In this document: in pieces, positions 9,415 through 15,537 of the stretch
Position numbering within the stretch: the stretch's first letter is position 1
Layout of the letters: the number at the start of each line of letters is the position of its first letter
From: JAIPJO01 sp035269015
Lineage (GTDB): Bacteria; Patescibacteriota; Patescibacteriia; Patescibacteriales; UBA12465
NCBI GenBank assembly: GCA_035269015.1
Contig: DATFJU010000006.1
Span: 1-28,963, forward strand
DNA: 28,963 nucleotides
Reading direction: 5' to 3'
The notes under the pieces: generated by a model
Seen by the model: only the letters and a program-made list of their open reading frames with translations
What the model was told of the DNA's origin: nothing
The model's database searches: none
Translations under genes and position numbers: made by a program

Positions 9415-9547
9415 ATCTAAAGTAATTAATTATTATCTATACATAATATTAACATATATCTCTTTAAATAATAAACTTATTTTAATATATAATTAAAAAA
9501 TATAATTATTCACAAAGTGTAATTTTAACTCTAAAATAATACAATAA

Positions 9548-9577
9548 TTGACATTTTCTCTATTTATGAAATAATAA
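9548..9577 (+). promoter_or_regulatory. Putative promoter for the P-loop kinase gene
   Basis: A perfect TTGACA lies at 9548-9553 in the AT-rich divergent intergenic region 9415-9630. An A/T-rich -10-like stretch (ATAATA or TAATAA) follows after 17-18 bp. The -35 element is strong and the -10 is loose. Transcription would start about 45 bases before the ATG at 9631. The rest of this intergenic stretch shows no other clear element. Confidence 0.45.
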
Positions 9578-9630
9578 TATGAATATATTGTACATTAAAA
9601 TCTTATATTGCTCATTAAAAATAAAGACGG

Positions 9631-10200
9631 ATGAAAGGCATAATATTAAATGGCAAAACTGCCACAGGCAAAACTGCAACATCTAATACTCTTAAAGATT
9701 TACTTAACTTTCAATTAATTGAAATTAGTTTAAGATTATTAGCTAAAAAAAACGGTTGTAGTATACAGCAAATCATGGAACAAGCAAAAGTTGATGAAGA
9801 AATTGATTTGTGCCTTGATAAAGAAGCTATTAGTATTATTGATAAAACTATTAACGAAAATAAAAAAATTATTGTAGTAGGAAGATACCCTATTTTATGG
9901 GATTACTTCAAAAATAAAAATTTCTTAAAAGTTTTATTAATAGTTAACACAGAAATAGCCGCACAAAGATTATTAAAACACAGAACAAGTTTTGTGGAAT
10001 CATACAAAAATAAAAATGAGGCTAAAAAATCTGTGATTGAAATTGATAAAGAAGATAAAGAAAGAGGTTTAAAGTTGTATAAAAAAGATTGTTTTGATTA
10101 TAATCATTACGATTTGATTATAAACACAAAACTTTTTAGTGTAAATCAAGTCGCAAATATTATATTTGAAACTTTTCAAACTCTTGAAAAAAGTAAATAA
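9631..10200 (+). CDS. Cytidylate-kinase-like P-loop kinase
   Basis: A 189-residue protein. A Walker A motif GKTATGKT sits at residues 8-15, directly after a hydrophobic strand (MKGIILN). The middle strand IIVVGRYPILW corresponds to the G-R-(G/Y) acceptor-site strand of CMP kinases. The C-part EIDKEDKERGLKLYKKDCFDY followed by YDLIINTKLFS matches the lid plus the 'D-YDLVINT' ending of the cytidylate kinase-like family. The expected activity is transfer of phosphate from ATP to a (d)CMP-like or other small acceptor in the cytoplasm. The weak GR-Y motif and basic lid leave the acceptor uncertain. It has its own promoter candidate and a terminator right after it, so it is separated from the radical SAM operon downstream. 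Confidence 0.72.
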   Translation: MKGIILNGKTATGKTATSNTLKDLLNFQLIEISLRLLAKKNGCSIQQIMEQAKVDEEIDLCLDKEAISIIDKTINENKKIIVVGRYPILWDYFKNKNFLKVLLIVNTEIAAQRLLKHRTSFVESYKNKNEAKKSVIEIDKEDKERGLKLYKKDCFDYNHYDLIINTKLFSVNQVANIIFETFQTLEKSK

Positions 10201-10241
10201 AACTTACTTTTATACTATCTTTTATCAAAAATATCTAAAAT

Positions 10242-10271
10242 AAAGTACCACAAGGTGCTTTTTTTATTTTT
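10242..10271 (+). terminator. Rho-independent terminator after the kinase gene
   Basis: AAAGTACC and GGTGCTTT form an eight-pair stem (one G-U) around a four-base loop, followed by a T-rich run to about 10271. It ends 42 bases after the kinase stop and sits just before the promoter of the next operon. Confidence 0.75.
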
Positions 10272-10298
10272 GCAAAAGAATAAAAAAGCATTTATAAT
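10270..10298 (+). promoter_or_regulatory. Sigma-70-like promoter of the radical SAM operon
   Basis: TTGCAA (10270-10275) and a perfect TATAAT (10293-10298) are separated by exactly 17 bp. The predicted transcription start, near 10305, leaves a short leader before the ATG at 10326. The -35 element overlaps the T run of the preceding terminator. Confidence 0.7.
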
Positions 10299-10325
10299 AT
10301 AAACAATACAATATTAAAATGTAAT

Positions 10326-11249
10326 ATGAATTATAAAAATGAAGTGAGATTTGTGGTAACAAATAAATGCAATTTTGATTGTATTTTTTGTCATAATGAA
10401 GGAATGCACAAAGAAAATATAAATAAAAAAAATATTATAAATCCTAATGATTTTAAGTTTATAGCAGAAACACTTGAAAAGTGTTTAGAAATAAAAAAAT
10501 TTGTTCTTACAGGTGGAGAACCACTTTTAAGAAATGATATAGTTGATATAGCTAAATTAATCAAAAACAAAAATAATGAAATTAATTTAATTACCAATGG
10601 TGTTTTATTAAAAAATAAACAAAATATTGCTAACTATTTAGATGGAATACATGTATCTATTGGCACTTTAGATAAAGATAAACATGAATTTAGAACCGGA
10701 GTTAAAAATCAATTAAAAAATACATTGGAAGGAATTGATTCAATTTTAAATTTTGATGTTGATATAAAGCTAAATGTAGCTATGGTAAAAAGTGAAAACT
10801 ATAATCTTGACAATCTTATATCAATAATTGAATATGCTAAAAAAATAAATAAAGAGATTTATCTTATAGAAATATATCCTAGAAATTCAGACCATCATAT
10901 ATCTTTTGATTATATTGAAAAAATGATTTACTCACTAGGCTATAAAAGAGGTTTAGAAAAAGGATTAAAAGTTTCTTTTAGCAAAGAAGGTTATCCTAAT
11001 TTATATATAACTTTTATTCCGTGTGCTTTTGTTAATTCACCTTTAGTAGATGACGCATCTGCTTTTTGTAAACAAAATCAATCTATATATATTATGCCAG
11101 ATTTTACTATTCAAACTTGTTTTGAAAAAAATGAAGAACATATTTCAATTATGGAAGATGTTAAAAATAGATATGAAGGAGGATTAATAAAAAAAATTAA
11201 ATTAGCCAGGGCAAAAATTGGAAAGAATTGTCCTCTTATAAAAAATTAA
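10326..11249 (+). CDS. Radical SAM protein (MoaA-like) with C-terminal cysteines
   Basis: A 307-residue protein. The radical SAM cluster motif CNFDCIFC has cysteines at 15, 19 and 22, which bind the 4Fe-4S cluster that cleaves S-adenosylmethionine. GGEP at 63-66 is the SAM-amino motif, and NLITNGVLL and HVSIGTLD are the later barrel strands. The overall look is MoaA/anaerobic-maturase. Cysteines in the C-terminal third (IPCAFVN, SAFCKQN, IQTCFEK, KNCPL) may hold an auxiliary cluster, although only four are well placed and they do not form a clear SPASM motif. The downstream aminotransferase begins 3 bp after the stop. The reaction is unknown; a carbon-backbone or amine chemistry feeding the aminotransferase is an inference. 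Confidence 0.85.
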   Translation: MNYKNEVRFVVTNKCNFDCIFCHNEGMHKENINKKNIINPNDFKFIAETLEKCLEIKKFVLTGGEPLLRNDIVDIAKLIKNKNNEINLITNGVLLKNKQNIANYLDGIHVSIGTLDKDKHEFRTGVKNQLKNTLEGIDSILNFDVDIKLNVAMVKSENYNLDNLISIIEYAKKINKEIYLIEIYPRNSDHHISFDYIEKMIYSLGYKRGLEKGLKVSFSKEGYPNLYITFIPCAFVNSPLVDDASAFCKQNQSIYIMPDFTIQTCFEKNEEHISIMEDVKNRYEGGLIKKIKLARAKIGKNCPLIKN

Positions 11250-11252
11250 AAT

Positions 11253-12386
11253 ATGAATTATCCAACCAAAAAACAAACTTCAGATTTATTGTCATATATT
11301 AATAATAATGGAAAATTATCAATTTATGGAATAGAAGGAATATATGAAGAATTAGAAAACAGAATTTGCAATATATATAAATCTAAATACTGCTTATTAA
11401 CAAACACAGGTACATCAGCTTTATCTTCTGCTTATTTTGCTCTAGACCTAAAAAAAGGTGATGAAGTTATAGTTCCTATCTACACTTTTATAGCTACGGT
11501 TACCCCCTTATTTAGATTAGGTTGCACTCCTGTTTTTGCAGATGCTAAAGATAAAGATGGAAGTATAGATGTTGATTCTTTACAAAAGTTAATAACAAAA
11601 AAAACAAAAGCTATTGCCATAACTCATATGTGGGGTGTTCCCTGTGATATGAAAAAAATAATGAAATTTTGTAAAAAAAATAATTTAAAATTAGTAGAAG
11701 ATTGTTCACATGTACATTTAACAAAGTATAACAACAAATTGTTAGGTACATATGGAGATATAGCTTGTTTTTCTGTAGGAGCAAAAAAAGTTTTGTCAGG
11801 TGGTGAGGGTGGTTTTTTAATTACAAATGATCCAGAATTATATATTAGAGCAACATTTTTAGGTCATTTTAAAATGAGAGCCAAAGAATCTCTTGATAGA
11901 GTTCCCAAAAAAATTGCTAATAAATACAAAGATCTAACCAGTGGTTTTGGGGAAAATTATAGAATGCATCCTTATTCAGCAGTTATGATTAATTCTTTAT
12001 TAAAAAATGAATTAGAAACTATTATTGAAAAAAGATATGTTATTTATTCTTATTTTAAAAATAAATTAGAAGAAGTTGAAAATATAGACATGCATGATAT
12101 TACTAAAGGAGCTATCTATGGATTTAAACCAAAATTATTAGACTTTAATTTAGATAAATTTATAGAATTGGTTAAAAAAGAAGGATTAAAAGTTAAAAAA
12201 TTAGACACAGTACCTTTATACAATGATAAAGTTTTTGAAAATTGTAAATTTCCTCTATCTTATAACGGTGCTAAAAATTATATAGAAGGTAGATTTTCAA
12301 TACCAGATTTTACAACTGGAAATATAAAAGAAGATAAAAAAACCGTTAATAAATATATTAAAATATTTAAAAAAATATTATGTTAA
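11253..12386 (+). CDS. DegT/DnrJ/EryC1/StrS family PLP aminotransferase
   Basis: A 377-residue protein. The fold-type I motifs are present in order: TNTGTSAL near 52 (phosphate of PLP), GDEVIVPIYTFIAT near 70, VEDCSHVH near 150 (aspartate to the pyridine nitrogen, histidine stacking) and FSVGAKKVLSGGEGG, whose second lysine (residue 179) lines up with the Schiff-base lysine of the family. Members usually aminate nucleotide-linked keto-sugars; others act on cyclitols or dehydrate sugars. In this operon, radical SAM upstream and Nudix downstream, the substrate is not evident. The 3' end overlaps the Nudix start by seven bases, pointing to translational coupling. Confidence 0.92.
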   Translation: MNYPTKKQTSDLLSYINNNGKLSIYGIEGIYEELENRICNIYKSKYCLLTNTGTSALSSAYFALDLKKGDEVIVPIYTFIATVTPLFRLGCTPVFADAKDKDGSIDVDSLQKLITKKTKAIAITHMWGVPCDMKKIMKFCKKNNLKLVEDCSHVHLTKYNNKLLGTYGDIACFSVGAKKVLSGGEGGFLITNDPELYIRATFLGHFKMRAKESLDRVPKKIANKYKDLTSGFGENYRMHPYSAVMINSLLKNELETIIEKRYVIYSYFKNKLEEVENIDMHDITKGAIYGFKPKLLDFNLDKFIELVKKEGLKVKKLDTVPLYNDKVFENCKFPLSYNGAKNYIEGRFSIPDFTTGNIKEDKKTVNKYIKIFKKILC

Positions 12387-12811
12387 ATAAAAAAAACGTA
12401 TCAGCTCTTGTTTTATGTGGTGATAAATTATTATTAACCAAAAGATCACTTTCAGAAGATTTTTTGCCAGGAGTTTGGGAAATGCCAGGTGGTAAACTTG
12501 AAAAAGACGAAAATGATATACAAGCATTAAAAAGAGAGCTTTTGGAAGAAACTGGCATTGAAATTTCTTCAAATAATGAAATAAAAGAAGTAGATTCAGA
12601 AAGTTATATTATTAAATCCAAAAAAAATAATGAAGATAAAAAAGTAGTTGAAACTACCTATATTATTAATTTTGACTCCTTTCCTGAAGTTACATTAAGC
12701 AAAGAACACTCTGAATATGCTTGGGTTGATAAATATAACTTTGATTCATATTTTGATGATAAAAGAGATATGATGTATGTAAGACTAAAAAGAATTTTTT
12801 TTAATAGTTAA
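12380..12811 (+). CDS. Nudix hydrolase
   Basis: A 143-residue protein with a textbook Nudix box at residues 38-60 that fits GX5EX7REUXEEXGU exactly: the G at 38, the E at 44, REL at 52-54, LEET and GI at 59-60. The preceding LPGVWEMPGG is the usual beta-strand lead-in of MutT-type enzymes. It should hydrolyse a nucleoside diphosphate linked to another group, with Mg2+ held by the box glutamates. A house-cleaning role (oxidised dNTP) is possible. The seven-base overlap with the aminotransferase suggests instead a step or clean-up of a nucleotide-linked intermediate in the same pathway. A strong terminator lies about 24 bp after the stop. Confidence 0.93.
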   Translation: MLNKKNVSALVLCGDKLLLTKRSLSEDFLPGVWEMPGGKLEKDENDIQALKRELLEETGIEISSNNEIKEVDSESYIIKSKKNNEDKKVVETTYIINFDSFPEVTLSKEHSEYAWVDKYNFDSYFDDKRDMMYVRLKRIFFNS

Positions 12812-12834
12812 TATTATTATAATTTTATATAATT

Positions 12835-12867
12835 AAAAAGGCTGTCTTTTTTTGACAGCCTTTTTTT
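12835..12867. terminator. Bidirectional Rho-independent terminator
   Basis: GGCTGTC (12840-12846) and GACAGCC (12854-12860) form a perfect seven-pair stem with a T7 loop. It is flanked by A5 on the left and T7 on the right, so it can stop the Nudix operon from the left and the GreA-like gene from the right. Confidence 0.9.
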
Positions 12868-13504
12868 ATGTAATTTTTTTTATTACATAAGTTTCATTTT
12901 CTATCTCATTTACAAAACTATCTCCGACCTTTTTTCCAATTATCTTCCTAGCTAAAGGTGAAAGATAAGAAATACGGTCTTTAGTAAAAGTTAAATAACT
13001 TCCAATAATCTTTTCAATTACTTTTCCAGAAGAAGATTCCACTCTAAACTTTTTTCCAATACTTACTATATTATTTGCAGTATTTGGTTTAATTATTTCA
13101 GCGTTATCTTTTGTTTTTTCTACTTTTTTTAAATACTGTGTCCACATTTCTTTTTGCCTACCTAGCTCCTCATAATCAAAATTATCATGAAAAGTCTCTG
13201 ACTCATCGCAGCTCTCACCAATTTCTTGCCCCAATCTATTTATTTCTACTATAATTTTATTCATTTTCTTAATCAAATAATCATAGTCTTCTTCTAAAAA
13301 AATAAACTTTTTTGCACTTAAAGATTGATTTTTACTTTTTTCATCTTTATTTTTTTTAGAAGTATTTATAGATTTTTCAGGCAACTTTTTTTCTATTTTA
13401 CGACTTTTACGCTTTTTTGTAACTGGCTTCAAAGCATTAATAAGTTCTTCCTCAGAAATTGAAAAATGTTGACTAATTTTTTTCAATGCTTTATTTTTTT
13501 CCAT
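12866..13504 (-). CDS. GreA/GreB-like transcription factor with N-terminal extension
   Basis: A 212-residue protein. The C-terminal 70 residues (NIVSIGKKFRVESSSG to ISYLSPLARKIIGKKVGDSF) match the GreA/GreB FKBP-like domain that docks on RNA polymerase. Before it, residues 75-140 form a helical hairpin. The tip segment FHDNFDYEELGRQKEM aligns with KENAEYHAAREQQ of E. coli GreA, so one of the two tip acids (Glu44) is matched by Asp while the Asp41 position looks like Thr, and RNA-cleavage stimulation may be altered. The first 70 residues are extra: a short helical motif (KISQHFSISEEELINAL) and a Lys/Ser-rich linker. The same motif opens the neighbouring gene 11 bp upstream, with which it forms a - strand operon. 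Confidence 0.8.
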   Translation of the reverse strand: MEKNKALKKISQHFSISEEELINALKPVTKKRKSRKIEKKLPEKSINTSKKNKDEKSKNQSLSAKKFIFLEEDYDYLIKKMNKIIVEINRLGQEIGESCDESETFHDNFDYEELGRQKEMWTQYLKKVEKTKDNAEIIKPNTANNIVSIGKKFRVESSSGKVIEKIIGSYLTFTKDRISYLSPLARKIIGKKVGDSFVNEIENETYVIKKIT

Positions 13505-13515
13505 TTCTTCTTTTT

Positions 13516-13974
13516 TTAGGTGTAGTATTTTAAATATTTTCTCACTGCTAGCTTATATTCATCATCACTTTTTTTAATGTAAGACATAACCTCCCTAACA
13601 TCTTCCAGTGAATCAGAAATATCTACCCATTTTTTAATAAACTCTTTTTTAATTGCTTTATTTTCAATACAATTATAAATATCTCGTCTTTCTTTATAAC
13701 TACTTGTAGCATGAAGCCATTTAAGAAAAAAATTCATATCAAGAAATTTCTCATTCACTGTAAAAAAATAATCTTCAAAATCTTCATAATTAAGACAAAG
13801 ATTTAACCATTCTTTAGCAGATTTATTTTTTTCTCCTTTTTTGTTTAAATATGAATTTTTAATTTGACTTATCTTCTCTTTTTTTTCTTCTTCAGCTAAA
13901 AAATTGAGAATTTTTGTTTCTGAGATACCAAATTTTTTACTAATGATTTTAATATCTTTTTCCGTAATTTCCAT
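13516..13974 (-). CDS. Hypothetical protein sharing the N-terminal motif of the GreA-like neighbour
   Basis: A 152-residue protein, predicted soluble and mostly helical, with no family that I recognise. Residues 8-25 (IKIISKKFGISETKILNFL) resemble residues 7-24 of the GreA-like product (LKKISQHFSISEEELINAL); both look like a small helix-turn-helix or SAP-like fold. The rest is rich in aromatic and charged residues (EWLNLCLNYEDFEDYFF, FFLKWLHATSSYKERRD) and carries repeated D/E-rich helices near the end. It is 11 bp upstream of the GreA-like gene in the same operon, so a role with RNA polymerase is a reasonable guess. No Shine-Dalgarno site precedes its ATG. Confidence 0.65.
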   Translation of the reverse strand: MEITEKDIKIISKKFGISETKILNFLAEEEKKEKISQIKNSYLNKKGEKNKSAKEWLNLCLNYEDFEDYFFTVNEKFLDMNFFLKWLHATSSYKERRDIYNCIENKAIKKEFIKKWVDISDSLEDVREVMSYIKKSDDEYKLAVRKYLKYYT

Positions 13975-14117
13975 AATTTATTCAATTTTTAAGGTTCGTA
14001 TTTTTAAATAATTATAATCTTCCTAGATACAACAGTCAATATTTCTACTTAAAAAATAAGTTAAACTAAGATTATCTTTAATATAAAAGATTGTTAAAAT
14101 TATTAAATTAGCTCAAA

Positions 14118-14864
14118 CTATTTATTAATTTTTAAGCGCTCTATTTCATCAGCCAAAAACATAAGCGTCTCTCTTTTTAAAACTTTTCTAAGCTTACTAA
14201 ATCGATCATAAGGAATAAGTTGATTTAAATCTTGATTCAAAATAGTTTCAGTAACATGTTTATCTATAAACTTAGATAACTTTTTAAAAAAATCAATTAA
14301 ATTTAATCCAGTTCTTTCAATTATCAATTCTTTATTGTAATTATAGCCATTCATAAAAAAATAATGAACATCATAAATATCACGCCCAGCAATTGAATTA
14401 TTACGCTCAAAACGATCAATTATAGCAACCAATTTGTTAGCAAACATTGTTAAAACATCTTGACAAATAACAATTCGATTAATATCAACAAGCCTAACAG
14501 GCTTATAAATATTAGCTTTAGGTGGTGGAAAATTAATATCTATTTTTAAAGTATTACGATCAGAGATATTTTTGTTGGGATATTTTAAGAAAAATTGTGG
14601 CACCTTCATACTAGCATCCTTTATTTCTAAACCTAAGTCTTTAAAAATCATTTCAAGCTCATGTCTAACTTTTACCAAACCATCTTTATCACCAACATAA
14701 TCAAAATCCAAATCAACAGAAAAACGATCTAAAACTCCAATCATAGCAGCACAAGTACCTCCCTTAAAATATAAATCATGTAATTTAACATTATCAACAA
14801 TAGCAATTAAAACTCGAAATAACCAAGCCTTGTGAATTGCGTCTTGAGAATTTAAAATAATCAT
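14118..14864 (-). CDS. abiEii: AbiEii/AbiGii-type nucleotidyltransferase toxin
   Basis: A 248-residue protein. YFKGGTCAAMIGVLDRFSVDLDFDY at residues 32-56 contains the hallmark GG (35-36), R47-S49 and D51/D53 of DUF1814/AbiEii nucleotidyltransferases; the two aspartates bind the metal. DRFERNNSIAGRDIYDVHYFF near 150-170 is the distal conserved RDxYD motif. AbiEii toxins transfer nucleotides, in studied homologues to tRNA or other RNA targets, and halt growth, giving phage abortive infection. The AbiEi-type antitoxin gene lies 5 bp upstream in the same transcript. No active-site loss is visible. Confidence 0.88.
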   Translation of the reverse strand: MIILNSQDAIHKAWLFRVLIAIVDNVKLHDLYFKGGTCAAMIGVLDRFSVDLDFDYVGDKDGLVKVRHELEMIFKDLGLEIKDASMKVPQFFLKYPNKNISDRNTLKIDINFPPPKANIYKPVRLVDINRIVICQDVLTMFANKLVAIIDRFERNNSIAGRDIYDVHYFFMNGYNYNKELIIERTGLNLIDFFKKLSKFIDKHVTETILNQDLNQLIPYDRFSKLRKVLKRETLMFLADEIERLKINK

Positions 14865-14869
14865 AAATT

Positions 14870-15451
14870 TTATTTATTATAAACAATTGTTTGAATTCTC
14901 TTAACCTCTTTCCAATTAATAACACTAGGATTATCAAAATGATACTTGGGATTAAAATATAAAATGTCAGCAACCGCTCTCTCAGGTTTTGCTAAATTAA
15001 ATTTTCCAGTTTTATCTATACCAATATCATTATATAAAAATTCGTCTTTAAGTTGACGACAATAATATTTATAATCCCCTATCTTAAGACGCTTAGTTCT
15101 TGCCCCTATAAATGTAAAATAACCAACTTGTTGAAAAATAATTCCTTGCTTCACTAGAACTGTCTCACCACTTAAATAACAATAATCATTTATAGCCTGC
15201 GCACCTAGTAAGTATGGATCTAATTCTGATAGTGGTTTAATAGAATAAAGCCCTCGATACAATCTATAAAGTAAACCACTTTCAACATAACGTTTTAGAG
15301 TAGTTAAAAGAGTGTTGCGATTACTAATACCCCAAATCCTAGCCAAATCATCTACATGAAAAACAGAAACACCTAATTTAGTGATTGTTAGAAATCTATT
15401 TTGCTTAATATTAGTCAATTTTATTTTTTTCTCATTATTTATACTGTACAT
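14870..15451 (-). CDS. abiEi: AbiEi-type antitoxin / transcriptional regulator
   Basis: A 193-residue protein. An N-terminal winged-helix region (about 25-75: GVSVFHVDDLARIWGISNRN, LKRYVESGLLYRLYRGLYSI) is followed by the AbiEi C-terminal domain with ALLGA-type QAINDYCYLSGETVL, TFIGARTKRLKIG and the late FNLAKPERAVADILYFNP motif. Members of type IV systems do not bind the toxin directly; they counter it and repress their own operon through inverted repeats. Here a 16-bp palindrome spans the start codon and the predicted transcription start. The ATG at 15451 is the only one in this frame near the domain start. The transcript would be almost leaderless. Confidence 0.87.
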   Translation of the reverse strand: MYSINNEKKIKLTNIKQNRFLTITKLGVSVFHVDDLARIWGISNRNTLLTTLKRYVESGLLYRLYRGLYSIKPLSELDPYLLGAQAINDYCYLSGETVLVKQGIIFQQVGYFTFIGARTKRLKIGDYKYYCRQLKDEFLYNDIGIDKTGKFNLAKPERAVADILYFNPKYHFDNPSVINWKEVKRIQTIVYNK

Positions 15452-15488
15452 ATATGTACATTATAACTAAACAACTATATAATGTCAA
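15445..15488 (-). promoter_or_regulatory. AbiE promoter with palindromic operator over the start codon
   Basis: On the - strand, TTGACA (15483-15488) and TATAAT (15460-15465) are spaced exactly 17 bp, a full consensus promoter. The perfect palindrome TGTACATATATGTACA (15445-15460) begins at the last base of the -10 box and covers the expected start site (about 15452-15453) and the ATG (15449-15451). Binding there would block RNA polymerase, which fits autoregulation by the AbiEi winged helix. The predicted leader is only 0-3 bases. Confidence 0.85.
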
Positions 15489-15537
15489 CACTAAATAAAT
15501 AAGTCTAAATTATATTTATATCCTATTGCTTTCTTTT

